A stretch of 64,000 bases of DNA from Vibrio splendidus (GCF_002873455.1 NZ_MCUN01000007.1:124001-188000), one strand, 5' to 3'. Counted from the stretch's first letter, positions 38,390-47,841 are shown. The notes: a model not told the origin generated them from the letters alone. Numbers and translations: made by a program.

Positions 38390-39415
38390 ATGAAAAAACT
38401 GTTGTCTTTGGCTGCCGTTAAAGTGATTGTTTTATCTCTGGCGGTAGCGGTTCTTACGGTCAACATTTACAGCGTTACTCGGATAAATGATATCAATAAG
38501 AGTTTCTCCAATAGACAAAACGAAGCCACTTGGTTTGTTTTCCAATTGGTAAAAGAATACGCCAACTTCTTGATGGTCAGCCAATCTAACGAGATCGATT
38601 ACGATGAATTGTGGTTGGCTTACGATATTACATGGAGCCGATTTGATATCTTAATAAACAGTAACGAATCCTCGAATTTTATTAAATCAGCGAATTTTAA
38701 GCCTTATTTTACGACAGAATTTGAAAAATTTAAGGCATTAGAACCTTCGATTAAGCTTGTAAACCAAGGTGTATTACCTAAAGAATCTTTACAAAAGAAG
38801 ATCGATATTTGTTACCACACGCTGGTGGGGTTTATTAATGATAAGTTCAGGCTACAAAGTCCCGTGATAGAAGAAAACACTTCGATGGTTGACAAGTTGG
38901 TCATGATTCACCAAATCAGTAGCGGGTTTCTCGTCTTGATATTGTTCATCACTGGCGCGATTTTTTATATCGATTTTTCCGTTAAACGAACATTACGTTC
39001 AACCGATTCCATCACTGGCTTTCACAATCGAGTTTCGTTAATGAAATTTGTGAAAAATAACTACCCGAAAGATAATAATTTCGATCTGTACTTCGTGAGA
39101 ATCAGAAACCTTAGCGAGATCAATCAAAAATATGGGCTTGAATATGGTGACTTAGTTGTGAGCTCGGCCGCTAAGTCTCTGACAGAAAAGATCCCTGAAA
39201 GTACTATCTCGTTTCGTAGCAGCGGCAGCCAGTTTTTGTTCTTTATTCCTGATCACCTGTATGCAAGTGATGAAATACAAGAGAAATTCAACGATGTGCT
39301 CAGTGATTATGTTTCTGCAGGTAATTTAGAGCTAATGGTTGATGCTGTAGTGCGACACAAGAAGAACATAAGCTCTAAAGATATGATGGAGCTACTAACC
39401 ACGATGCAAGGTTAA
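38390..39415 (+). CDS. Membrane signalling protein with degenerate GGDEF domain
   Basis: A 341-residue protein: membrane helix at about residues 10-28, a periplasmic sensing region (about 30-175), a second helix (about 177-197, SGFLVLILFITGAIFYI) and a cytosolic GGDEF-fold domain (SITGFHNRVSLMKFVK onward). The active-site loop reads RSSGSQFLFF instead of GGDEF, and the metal-binding Asp of the first strand is replaced (LYFVRIRNL). It therefore should not make cyclic-di-GMP; it may bind GTP or act as a protein-interaction sensor. Paired with the periplasmic protein at 37924. Confidence 0.75.
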   Translation: MKKLLSLAAVKVIVLSLAVAVLTVNIYSVTRINDINKSFSNRQNEATWFVFQLVKEYANFLMVSQSNEIDYDELWLAYDITWSRFDILINSNESSNFIKSANFKPYFTTEFEKFKALEPSIKLVNQGVLPKESLQKKIDICYHTLVGFINDKFRLQSPVIEENTSMVDKLVMIHQISSGFLVLILFITGAIFYIDFSVKRTLRSTDSITGFHNRVSLMKFVKNNYPKDNNFDLYFVRIRNLSEINQKYGLEYGDLVVSSAAKSLTEKIPESTISFRSSGSQFLFFIPDHLYASDEIQEKFNDVLSDYVSAGNLELMVDAVVRHKKNISSKDMMELLTTMQG

Positions 39416-39854
39416 AGCGCCTTATAAGGCTATATTGTTGTGATTCTCCACCGTTATGTTATTACTCGGTCGTTCCTTTTCATTTATGTGTCTCTCAGAT
39501 TGGCTTCCCTCGTTCGGTAGCCTTCTTTAGTTTACTCACATATCAAGTCAGTACCCCATCATTTATCGTTTTCATCGGCTGACTTTATCTATCAACTTGT
39601 GTCGTCTTTATTCGATGTTCACTTGCTAGTTTTTGCCTTCATAGTTGGATAGACATGAGTTCGACTGATTAACAAATAAGGTTGTAAGACTAAGATCAAT
39701 GTATAAAAGAACAATGCATAAAACTAAGAATCAATCTTAGATAAAAACGAGAAGAAAAGACTTTATCGACAATGTAGTGGCATAGTTAATTTGGCTCCCG
39801 CGATTTATTATGTTTGCGAAAGACAATTTAAACAAAGGAGGATAAACAGTTAGG
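39416..39854. other. Intergenic region without recognisable genes
   Basis: 439 bases between convergent genes. A short dyad CTAAGA/TCTTAG lies near 39723-39740. No ORF with a ribosome site, no terminator with a clear T run and no repeat were seen. Confidence 0.5.
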
Positions 39855-42287
39855 TTATTTCTTTTGAGCCAGTGCAACTATTCTGCCGTTAGGATTAGAC
39901 TTTACAGCGGAGTGAGTATCGAAAATCGCTTGGGGGTTATGGTCTCGTACAAACTCGATGAACTGTAGATAAGTTAACGGCTGACTAAATAAGTAGCCCT
40001 GTATTAAGTCGCAATTTGCTTCTTTAAGGTATTGGTATTGCTCCATTGACTCGACACCTTCTCCGACGACTAAGGTGTCACAGGAGTGACCTAAGTTAAC
40101 CATTGATTCGACCATCTTGCGGCTGGCTTTGTCGTTTGCGATATTATCGATAAAGCTCTTGTCCACCTTTAGCTCATCGACAGGGTAATGAAGAAGTTGG
40201 TTAAATGCAGTATAACCGGTACCAAAATCATCGAGTGAGACTTTCAACCCTAAACTTCTGAGACTCTCAATGGTTTGAACGGTAAGTTTGGTACTTTTTA
40301 CATAACTCGTCTCTGTAATTTCTATTATGATCTTGGCTGGAGACACTTTATATCGTTCAAGAACTTTACGTATGTTATCTGCAAAATTACGATTGTAGAG
40401 TTCCATTGCTGATATGTTTATAGATAGAGTTCCAGTGTATTTGTGAATTTCTGAGAGCTCTTTATAAGACTTGATTGCGGTACTTATCACCCACATGTCG
40501 AGCTTGGATATTAGGTTACTTTTTTCAGCAACAGGAATGAATTCATCGGGCCCCGCGTTAATATCAAACAGGGCAGGGCAACGAATGAGACACTCTGCAC
40601 CATCGATGTGAAGTGTTTGGGCGTTAAAGATGGGCATAAAGCGAAGTTCAAAGTTGTCGCTCTCACAGCATTCCAAAAGTCTTTTCTCGACAATGTCATG
40701 TCGCTCCAAGGTGTGCAGTAATTCTTCGCCGTAAACAATGCGACTTTCGCCATCGCTATGAGATTTGGCGTTGATCAGCATTTCATCGATACATCTGTGC
40801 CAAATCTCTTCAAACTTTGGAGTATCAACAGGTAATACGCCCGTTGCGATCGAGAGCCGAAATCCGTAGTAATCAAGGAAGGTGGTACCGGTCAGTGTGT
40901 TATTAATATTCTCTATTTCTTCGTTTATCGATTGATGATCATCCATTTCCAATATGGCGATAAACTGGTTCCCTCCGAGCCTTGCTAGGGAGTAATCACT
41001 GCAACTAAAGCCCAACGATGACTGTTGGTTCTGTAGCGTTTCTCTTAAAGCTTTAGCTAAGCTGACTAGTACATTGTCACCCACTTTTGCACCGTACAGG
41101 TCATTGATTTTTCGAAAGTCGATAATATCCCAACATACCAGATAACAACTCGGGCGCATTGAGCTTTTTAAGCGTACATCGAGGTGGCGTATGAATGAAC
41201 GTCGGTTAGCTAGCTTAGTAAGTTGGTCGAACTCAGCTTCGAATTTCAATTCTGTTAATGAATCGATGTAAGCATTCTTCAATCCATCGATTTCACTTTG
41301 CCCAGATGAACGTTTGAAATATCGAAGTTTTAATCCACCAATAGATATTTCGTGCAGCAAATCTTTCAGCGGGCGTACAAGCTGATAGCGTACAACTAAG
41401 TGCACCAGCAACATGATAGTAAAGAGGGTAGCGAAACAACCCAGTAGGGTCCGTTTAGCGATCATTGCTTTTTCATGGTTGAATTTTTGTTCGCGAATAA
41501 TAACTTGAGCAATGAGATGTTTGCTTGTCATTTGTACATTGATACTGTCTTTCGTTTGCTCAATGGACTTGATCACAAACTGTCTGTTCTCTATGTTGGC
41601 GGCATCTGATGAAGGCTCAATCAAGAGTCGCATATTATCGTCATCATTGTATTTAATGAGCAATCTAGACAGTTGCTTTAAAGGCCCGTCAGCAATCAAT
41701 ATGTAGCGATTTAAACTGCCACTTGCACGTTTATCTTGAGGGAGTAAGTACGGGTCGATGGCCGCGATGTGAGCGTACCTGAGCTCACCACTGACTGAGA
41801 TATAAGAGAACCCTTTTTGGGATAGCTCTTTTTTGTTGACTAATGAGGTGTATATGTCGAAGACTTTCTCATAAATATTGTCAGGGATCTTTAACCCCTC
41901 AAACGGGTCAGCTCTTAATGTTGATAATGTGAGATTAAACTTGGGGTCTATTACATAGATATTCCGCTGCCCAAATTGGTTAACGTGATTTTGGTTTATT
42001 ACACGAAGGACCCGTTTTTCCAATAATGATAAGGTGGTGTAGTTGCCTGGGTTTTGAATATAACGGAGAAACTGCAACGAAGAACCGATGTCTTTAACCA
42101 GCAAAGATAAACCGAGTTGCTCGTATTCAGCCGCAACTAAAGCCGTGTTCACCTCAGACTGTACGTTGTCCAAATACATGTGCTTCGCATGGTTAGATGC
42201 GAAGTTATACGTCACCATTCCTGCGATCGTAAAGACGAACAGTAACGTTGGTAAAAGTACAAAATATAGCTTTTTCAATACTGGCAT
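39855..42287 (-). CDS. Transmembrane GGDEF-EAL protein, MbaA-like, likely c-di-GMP phosphodiesterase
   Basis: An 810-residue inner-membrane protein: helix at about residues 8-27, a large periplasmic sensing domain (30-280), a second helix (281-300), a linker, then GGDEF and EAL domains. The GGDEF motif is GGNQF (residues 438-442), so cyclase activity should be lost. EAL residues are largely kept: ECL at 565-567, NISA, EITET with Glu-656, the DDFGTGY pair 686-687, and VVGEGVE. It should degrade cyclic-di-GMP. It lies three bases after a PotD-like gene, the layout of nspS-mbaA in V. cholerae, where NspS binds polyamines and controls MbaA and biofilm formation. Confidence 0.82.
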   Translation of the reverse strand: MPVLKKLYFVLLPTLLFVFTIAGMVTYNFASNHAKHMYLDNVQSEVNTALVAAEYEQLGLSLLVKDIGSSLQFLRYIQNPGNYTTLSLLEKRVLRVINQNHVNQFGQRNIYVIDPKFNLTLSTLRADPFEGLKIPDNIYEKVFDIYTSLVNKKELSQKGFSYISVSGELRYAHIAAIDPYLLPQDKRASGSLNRYILIADGPLKQLSRLLIKYNDDDNMRLLIEPSSDAANIENRQFVIKSIEQTKDSINVQMTSKHLIAQVIIREQKFNHEKAMIAKRTLLGCFATLFTIMLLVHLVVRYQLVRPLKDLLHEISIGGLKLRYFKRSSGQSEIDGLKNAYIDSLTELKFEAEFDQLTKLANRRSFIRHLDVRLKSSMRPSCYLVCWDIIDFRKINDLYGAKVGDNVLVSLAKALRETLQNQQSSLGFSCSDYSLARLGGNQFIAILEMDDHQSINEEIENINNTLTGTTFLDYYGFRLSIATGVLPVDTPKFEEIWHRCIDEMLINAKSHSDGESRIVYGEELLHTLERHDIVEKRLLECCESDNFELRFMPIFNAQTLHIDGAECLIRCPALFDINAGPDEFIPVAEKSNLISKLDMWVISTAIKSYKELSEIHKYTGTLSINISAMELYNRNFADNIRKVLERYKVSPAKIIIEITETSYVKSTKLTVQTIESLRSLGLKVSLDDFGTGYTAFNQLLHYPVDELKVDKSFIDNIANDKASRKMVESMVNLGHSCDTLVVGEGVESMEQYQYLKEANCDLIQGYLFSQPLTYLQFIEFVRDHNPQAIFDTHSAVKSNPNGRIVALAQKK

Positions 42288-42290
42288 TGG

Positions 42291-43322
42291 TTATCTCAAA
42301 CTGTCGATAATACGGTTGCGAATTTGAATGCTGTTGGGTTCTAATTGCTCATAAAGGTAGCTGCGATCTAGCACGTCTTTGCTTGGAAAAAGCTCGGGGT
42401 CGTTCTGATATTCTTGAGAAGTCCGTTCTTTTGCTTTAGTGCTGGGCGTAGCAAACCATGAATCCATCGCGTTTTGAGCTGCGATGTCTGGTTGTGAAAG
42501 GAATGTCATTATTGTGATTGCTTGTGGAGATAACTCTCCGTTATTGATTGCGGCAATACACTCTAGCCACAACGTTGTACCTTCTTGAGGGACGACATAT
42601 GCCCAAGACGCATCAGGATCGGCATCATTGAGAACGTAACTGTCGCCGGAATAACCGTAAGCAAGATCAATATTAGAGAGTTGCTCTGGTTTGTGTATGT
42701 AGTCGATTACATATTCATTGCTTTCAAGGTGTGGTTTTTGTGTTTGTAGGGTTTCGTACGCAATACGAAGTTCTTGCTCACTGTTAGTAAATGGATCTAA
42801 TTTGTTCATTAACAGCGCGGCACCAATAAGGTCAGTGGGGTCGTAATACATACTGATTCTGCCGCTAATTTCCGGTTCAGGGGCAAAGATTGCTTTCCAA
42901 GACTGAGGTTCAGCAACCTTATCGCTTCGATATAGGATGCCTGATGTTCCCCATGCGTATGGGATACCATACTCTCCGCATCCCTCACTCCACCTTTCAT
43001 CGTAGTTACCTGCGATTGATTGCTGTAAGTCATTGAGGTTGTGGAACAGCTTCTGTTTGGCTAATTCCTTAAGCTGCACACTTTCTAGAATTACGAGCTC
43101 AAAAGCATTTCTACGCTCGCTTAACAGAACTTCATCCCTTATTGATTCATCAGAAAAGTATTGTTGTTTCAATGAAATATCGTAAGTATCTTTCAGCTGG
43201 GTTATGACGCTATCGGATAAAAATTCATCCCAATTGTAGAGATAAACATCATGGTTATGGCCAAACGCAGGACCAGTTACAAAGGATGATAATGCAAGTA
43301 ATGATGCGTGGGATGTATTCAC
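42291..43322 (-). CDS. Periplasmic PotD/NspS-like polyamine-binding protein
   Basis: A 343-residue exported binding protein; the signal peptide ends near GPAFGH. YLYNWDEFLSDSV, GIPYAWGTSGILYRSDKV and a YGYSGDSYVLN pattern match the spermidine-binding PotD/NspS family. No ABC transporter genes are nearby; the partner is the GGDEF-EAL protein three bases downstream, so it likely reports ligand to that receptor and is not for uptake. The start is GTG at 43322 with AGGA eight bases upstream. Whether it binds norspermidine, spermidine or another ligand is unknown. Confidence 0.78.
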   Translation of the reverse strand: MNTSHASLLALSSFVTGPAFGHNHDVYLYNWDEFLSDSVITQLKDTYDISLKQQYFSDESIRDEVLLSERRNAFELVILESVQLKELAKQKLFHNLNDLQQSIAGNYDERWSEGCGEYGIPYAWGTSGILYRSDKVAEPQSWKAIFAPEPEISGRISMYYDPTDLIGAALLMNKLDPFTNSEQELRIAYETLQTQKPHLESNEYVIDYIHKPEQLSNIDLAYGYSGDSYVLNDADPDASWAYVVPQEGTTLWLECIAAINNGELSPQAITIMTFLSQPDIAAQNAMDSWFATPSTKAKERTSQEYQNDPELFPSKDVLDRSYLYEQLEPNSIQIRNRIIDSLR

Positions 43323-43511
43323 TGACGGATTCCTTTCGTACTGTGATTAATTAAATCGTAGCCCAAAATTTGAGACATGCATCAAATTAGGCTTCTAATT
43401 TTACTTCAACTCATTGCATTACATGTAAATACTGATGTTTTTGAACCAATGGGATGCAAAAATCTATGCGTTTGAACTTGTTAAGTCGCATTTCATTCGG
43501 CTTACATTGGA

Positions 43512-43715
43512 TTAATGTGAAACACGCCGTTCAATACTTCCTCCGGAAAACTCAACGTTAGCAGCCGCAACACTAATTGTTTCGATGTTAATTACATTGA
43601 TGCTAGTTACATTGACGCTAATTGCTTCGACGCCAATGACTTCGATGCTAATTATTTCAATGCTAGCAACCTCGACACTAACAATCTCGATATAAACAAA
43701 TAAGGTTTCAAACAT
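43512..43715 (-). CDS. Possible small repetitive protein (67 aa), doubtful
   Basis: An open frame with a fair ribosome site (GAGGGA, six bases before the ATG at 43715). The product is a repetitive chain of Ile/Val/Glu/Ser (IVSVEVASIEIISIEV) generated by the 15-base tandem repeat at 43569-43703. It may be a real short beta-rich peptide or a by-product of the repeat, which in the opposite strand spells pentapeptide-like units. Confidence 0.25.
   Translation of the reverse strand: MFETLFVYIEIVSVEVASIEIISIEVIGVEAISVNVTSINVINIETISVAAANVEFSGGSIERRVSH
43569..43703 (+). repeat. Nine tandem 15-base units spelling pentapeptide-like repeats
   Basis: Nine in-register units close to GATGCTAATTACTTC. In the plus-strand frame they read D-A-N-Y-F-like pentapeptides (DASYI, DANCF, DANDF, NASNL and similar) ending at a TAA at 43701. 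The frame is open from 43521 but has no ATG/GTG/TTG start. This resembles the A(D/N)Lxx pentapeptide repeat, so it may be the tail of a decayed pentapeptide-repeat gene. Confidence 0.65.
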
Positions 43716-44039
43716 TGGTTTCCCTCGGTTCGATTGAGGGTTATAAGTTAATATTCAGCATGAAGCGTTCAATTGCAACTAATTAAGCATTAAACATTTT
43801 CCAAACAAATCGATTTTGTTTGCTTTCTGACTACGAATTTGGGCTACGAATTAGGGTTCGATTGGTGGTTGAGCTTGGAGTGAAGTCGTTAAATTTATCT
43901 TACTAAATTCGGTAACTTTTTTATTGAGTTGATATACCAATTAATTGTTGAGGATAGTTGTCGATAAGCTCTTGTCGCACAGAGTATTTGTGCTTATTGT
44001 TGTCAGCAATATCTGATCTATGAATCATTAGGAACTATT

Positions 44040-44840
44040 GTGGAATTAGAAATACATCAAGTTGATTCATTCACAGCTCAAGCATTTAAAGGGAACCCTG
44101 CTGGGGTTTGTATTTCTCAAGAGCCATTAGAAGAATCATTAATGTTCTCAATCGCGGAAGAGATGGCGGTGTCAGAAACGGCATTTCTCGCGCTTAGCAC
44201 CATGACGCTTAAATGGTTTACTCCAGAAGTAGAAGTGGAGTTATGTGGTCACGGTACTTTGGCGACGGTTCACATATTAAAAGAGAAGGGGCTAGTGAAA
44301 GCAGGTGACGGCGTCGTGTTTAATACTTTGTCTGGCGAGTTATCTGCCACGGTTTGTGAATCATCTATCGAGCTTGACTTTCCAAATGCTCATTTATCGT
44401 TGAGTTCTGAACCCGACTTAATGTTGCTTGATCACCTTGGTATAAAGTTAAACCAAGTGATTTCATACAGGGAGTTTGATTCAAAGCAGTTAATCGAAGT
44501 GGTTGATGAACGCGTGCTATTGGATCTGTCCCCGAATTTTGATGCTTTAAAAGGTATCAAAGGACGAGGTGTTGTGGTGACTGCGTTAGCATCAAATACG
44601 GAGCTTGATTTTATTTCTCGTTACTTTGCACCCTGGGTTGGGGTTAATGAAGATCCTGTTACTGGCTCTGCACACTGTGCATTGACGCAACACTGGGCAG
44701 AGAAATTAAATAAGAGCAGTTTCAGTGCTTATCAGGCGTCTCGTCGTGGAGGCTATATGTCGACGGAGCTGTTAGACAATGGGCGAATAAAGTTAATTGG
44801 TTCTGCTACCACAGTGATTAGTGGTGTGTTGAAGCTTTAG
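44040..44840 (+). CDS. PhzF-family isomerase-like protein
   Basis: A 266-residue protein of the phenazine biosynthesis PhzF fold (diaminopimelate-epimerase-like). It starts MELEIHQVDSFTAQAFKGNPAGV, carries the general acid/base Glu-46 in MAVSETAFL, and has VELCGHGTLAT and NEDPVTGSAHCAL, all diagnostic. Family members isomerise small hydroxy-acid substrates; no phenazine genes are near, so its true substrate is unknown. GTG start at 44040 with AGGA six bases upstream. Isolated gene. Confidence 0.9.
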   Translation: MELEIHQVDSFTAQAFKGNPAGVCISQEPLEESLMFSIAEEMAVSETAFLALSTMTLKWFTPEVEVELCGHGTLATVHILKEKGLVKAGDGVVFNTLSGELSATVCESSIELDFPNAHLSLSSEPDLMLLDHLGIKLNQVISYREFDSKQLIEVVDERVLLDLSPNFDALKGIKGRGVVVTALASNTELDFISRYFAPWVGVNEDPVTGSAHCALTQHWAEKLNKSSFSAYQASRRGGYMSTELLDNGRIKLIGSATTVISGVLKL

Positions 44841-44962
44841 ATCTCTGTTGAAGCTCTAGAGCGCTGTGTGCCCGTTTTGTTAGAACCGCCTAGTACATTT
44901 TATTCGGCTATTCACAGTTGAAAGAAGCGACTAGGGCGTATGTTATTATTGAAGGAATTACC

Positions 44963-45466
44963 GTGTCAGCTTTTTATCTTTCTCAAGTATTAGTCGCGAT
45001 TGCTATTTGTTTCGATCTTCTTTCTTTTCAGTTTAAAGAGAGAAAGAAAATTGTTACCTGTCTGTTCTTTGCTGGCGTGCTTATTTCAAGTCATTTTATC
45101 CTTCTCGAACAATGGACAGCGGCGAGCTTAATGACGATTGCCACTATTCGCTATTTGACGAGTGTATTTTCTACATCGTCTAAGTTTAAATACTTGTTTT
45201 GTTCCATGTCAGTGATCGCAACGGCTGTGACTTACTCGGGGCTGACTAGCATATTGAGTTGCTTTGCTTCCGTGTTTCAGACCTTTGCAGCTTTCAATAA
45301 AGACGATCGTCGGTTAAGAGAGTTGATGATCATCGGAACCAGTTTCTGGTTAGTTCACAACTACTTGGTTGGTTCTCCTACTGCTGTGCTCATGGAAGCT
45401 TTGTTTATATGCAGCAATTTAGTGGGGTACTACCGCTTTTACTTCAAAAAAAATGCCGTCGCATAG
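44963..45466 (+). CDS. YgjV-like inner-membrane protein
   Basis: A protein of about 167 residues with six or so hydrophobic segments. GTG at 44963 follows GAAGGA at a good distance and is preferred over a TTG at 44918. Features match the YgjV family of unknown function: ICFDLLSFQFKERKK near the start, repeated helices, and an FICSNLVGYYRFYF ending. No ligand is known. Confidence 0.7.
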   Translation: MSAFYLSQVLVAIAICFDLLSFQFKERKKIVTCLFFAGVLISSHFILLEQWTAASLMTIATIRYLTSVFSTSSKFKYLFCSMSVIATAVTYSGLTSILSCFASVFQTFAAFNKDDRRLRELMIIGTSFWLVHNYLVGSPTAVLMEALFICSNLVGYYRFYFKKNAVA

Positions 45467-45483
45467 GTTTCGGTTTTCTATTG

Positions 45484-45540
45484 TTTAATCGTTGAGCTTT
45501 GGTTTTATCGTTGAGCTTTAGTTTAATCGTTGGTCTTTGG
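45484..45540. repeat. Three tandem 19-base repeats
   Basis: Units close to TTTAATCGTTGAGCTTTGG at 45484, 45503 and 45522, just after the YgjV-like gene. No function can be assigned. Confidence 0.65.
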
Positions 45541-45640
45541 CTCTAACGCTTAGACTGTTGAACTTGGATTATGGAGCCTGCTTATTCCAATATTAATGTG
45601 CAACCCTGAAGATACTCAAATGACATGAAAGGAGTACGTC

Positions 45641-46108
45641 GTGGTTAGAATTCGAAATTACCAAACGAGTGATGATAAAGCGTTATGGGAGATCTTCTTT
45701 CATACCGTTCGCAATGTTAATGCTAGAGATTATTCTCAACAACAAGTTGAAGCTTGGGCGCCAAGTAGCTTTGACTTTACGTTATGGCAAAAGCGCATGA
45801 ACGGGTTACAACCTTTTGTGGCGGAACTTGATGGTTGCGTTGTTGGCTATACTGACCTGCAACCAAGTGGCTTGATTGATCATTTCTTCTGTCACCATGA
45901 ATATCAAGGGAAGGGTGTAGGGAAAGCGTTGATGGAGCATGTTTTCACCGTGGGTCATGTTCGTGGTGTGTCGAGATATTTCTCTGAAGTAAGTATTACT
46001 GCAAGACCTTTCTATGAGCACTTTGGTTTTAAGGTCGTGAATGAACAGGAAGTTGAAATGCGTGGCGTAAAGCTCACTAATTACGTGATGGAGAAGGTAG
46101 TCGGATAA
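45641..46108 (+). CDS. GNAT-family N-acetyltransferase
   Basis: A 155-residue acetyl-CoA-dependent transferase. The acetyl-CoA loop reads HHEYQGKGVGKALMEH, preceded by VAELDGCVVGYTDLQ and followed by SITARPFYEHFGFKVV, the order expected of GNATs. The acceptor is unknown. GTG start with AAAGGAG seven bases upstream. Single gene. Confidence 0.88.
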   Translation: MVRIRNYQTSDDKALWEIFFHTVRNVNARDYSQQQVEAWAPSSFDFTLWQKRMNGLQPFVAELDGCVVGYTDLQPSGLIDHFFCHHEYQGKGVGKALMEHVFTVGHVRGVSRYFSEVSITARPFYEHFGFKVVNEQEVEMRGVKLTNYVMEKVVG

Positions 46109-46269
46109 GTGGACTGGCGTTCTTTAAACTGTAGATAGCTACTTTAAAATATTAATGAACCTTTTTAAGGATAACTTTTTCTGATCTATTGATATTGTCG
46201 ATGAGTTCAAATTGTGTGCAAGGTAATTTGTCTAATCTAAACATTGAATGAATACAAGGAGTGTTGTTC

Positions 46270-46527
46270 ATGAGTCATGTGAGTAGATCTAAACTATATA
46301 CATTAGTGTCGATGTTGTCCTTCGGTGTTGGGGTCCTAGCCTTAGATGTTGGGGTGTCAGGGCTGTTTCCTCTTTTTGTTGTCGTCATCTCATTCTTTTC
46401 ATTCGTCATCAATTCTTTTCTTTGCTTGTTCGGAGATAAACACGGAGATGGTTTTGATGCCTATCAAAAAGCAAATCAGGCTCGGTCAGGTGCATTGGTT
46501 AAAGGTTTAGAAGACTCGAACAAATAA
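46270..46527 (+). CDS. Small membrane protein (85 aa)
   Basis: Two hydrophobic stretches (about residues 8-26 and 29-51), then a short cytosolic tail with GDKHGDGFDAYQKANQARSG. The ATG at 46270 is eight bases after AAGGAG. No family recognised. It lies 77 bases before another small membrane protein. Confidence 0.6.
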   Translation: MSHVSRSKLYTLVSMLSFGVGVLALDVGVSGLFPLFVVVISFFSFVINSFLCLFGDKHGDGFDAYQKANQARSGALVKGLEDSNK

Positions 46528-46604
46528 GACGGTGCATTAAGCCGAACGGCAATCTTATTTTTGTTACATTTTTCAGCTGCTTTTTGTTCTCTTCTTAAAG
46601 GAAA

Positions 46605-46955
46605 ATGCTCCCTTTAGCGATAATATTCACTGCAACTAATTTGAGTGAAGGAAGTAACGTGGGAATCGAAGCTTTAGCGTTTGTGATGGACGCATTAATA
46701 ACCGCATGTTGCATGTATATCGCCTCCAAAATGTCTTTTGTGGTCGCAGACTTTAAATCGCTTCTTACTATTGCTGTAATCGTTGCTTTGGTGTCATTGA
46801 TTCCGACTGTGGGTTGGGTGCTAGGGTTGATTTTATTCGTGTTTCTACTTGGGAAAGCGACGCACTCTAGTGTTGGTGATTGCATATGGGTGGTGGTCTT
46901 CACGAAGGTGGTGTCGATGGCTGCATTTCTGATATTCGGGCGCTTGTTTATGTAA
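46605..46955 (+). CDS. Small membrane protein (116 aa)
   Basis: Four hydrophobic segments with few polar loops. The start is uncertain: ATG at 46605 is very close to AAAGGA; a GTG at 46659 has GGAAG four bases upstream and would give 98 residues. No conserved motif recognised. A distance of about 80 bases from the preceding small membrane gene allows co-transcription. Confidence 0.55.
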   Translation: MLPLAIIFTATNLSEGSNVGIEALAFVMDALITACCMYIASKMSFVVADFKSLLTIAVIVALVSLIPTVGWVLGLILFVFLLGKATHSSVGDCIWVVVFTKVVSMAAFLIFGRLFM

Positions 46956-47041
46956 CTCGGGTTCTTGTTGATATAGTTCTTGTTGATATAAAGGCATCCT
47001 CGGTTGGCTTGATACCGATATTCGCTTTTTATTAAAATATG

Positions 47042-47070
47042 AAAAGGGTGTGGACCTGCCACACCCTCTT
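47042..47070 (-). terminator. Terminator after the fasciclin gene
   Basis: Stem GGGTGTGG/CCACACCC (47046-47053 and 47059-47066) with, on the minus strand, a following T-rich stretch. Confidence 0.72.
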
Positions 47071-47095
47071 GAATCTTTTATTCATGCTACTTTTC

Positions 47096-47593
47096 TTATT
47101 TAGGCAGTAGCACTGCGTCGATCACATGGATAACACCATTACTAACCTCAACGTCCGGCATAATAACTTTGGCTTTGTCGATCATTACGTTGCCGTCATT
47201 AATCGCTATCATTACCGTTCCGCCCTGAACTGTCACTGCGCTATTCAACTTCATAACTTCAGCTGCCATGATTTTACCTGGTATTACATGGTATGTAAGT
47301 ACAGCGACTAACTTGTCCTTGTTTTCTGGTTTCAACAACATGTCTACCGTTCCTTCCGGCAATGCAGCAAATGCCTCATCTGTGGGAGCTAAAACGGTGA
47401 AAGGGCCTTCACCTTTCAAAGTGTCAACTAAGCCTGCTGCTTTTACTGCTGCAACTAAAGTATTGAAAGAGCCGTTCCCAGCCGCAACATCAACGATATT
47501 TTTCTTCATCTCATGGTGGTTAGCGTGAGCAAAAGCCGTAAACAGAAGCGTCGCAACTAGCACTGATGTGGTTTTGAATAATTTGTTAAACAT
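47096..47593 (-). CDS. Secreted fasciclin (FAS1) domain protein
   Basis: A 165-residue precursor with signal peptide (ending near TAFAHA) and one FAS1 domain: FNTLVAAVKAAGLVDTLKG, GPFTVLAPTDEAFAALP, the H-box LTYHVIPGKI and NGVIHVIDAVLLP at the end. FAS1 domains mediate adhesion or matrix contacts; the exact partner is unknown. Own terminator downstream. Confidence 0.9.
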   Translation of the reverse strand: MFNKLFKTTSVLVATLLFTAFAHANHHEMKKNIVDVAAGNGSFNTLVAAVKAAGLVDTLKGEGPFTVLAPTDEAFAALPEGTVDMLLKPENKDKLVAVLTYHVIPGKIMAAEVMKLNSAVTVQGGTVMIAINDGNVMIDKAKVIMPDVEVSNGVIHVIDAVLLPK

Positions 47594-47841
47594 ATTGTCT
47601 TCCTTTGAGTTTTGTCCGTTATTTTCGAGATGTATTACGAAAGCTCAATCGTGATAGATCAATTTATTGCACCTCTGAATCTATTTTTTAGCCCCCCCAT
47701 TTACAGACAAGTAGGTGAAGATATTGATTAGGGTGCATTCTTAGCTTGTGAGTTCGATGGCTTAATTAGCTTAATGGCTTAATAGCTTATGAAGATTGGT
47801 CGTTTTTCTCATTATTCGGTGTGAGGTTGGTTGACTCTTAA

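Noticed and set aside
43569..43703. CRISPR or integron attC repeats
   Set aside because: Contiguous 15-base units without spacers or attC core sites; the codon register points to protein repeats.
46595..47062. 155-codon minus-strand ORF opposite the small membrane protein
   Set aside because: Its product is Thr/Asn/Ile-rich with no domain, and it runs through the fasciclin terminator; the plus-strand reading gives clean membrane helices.
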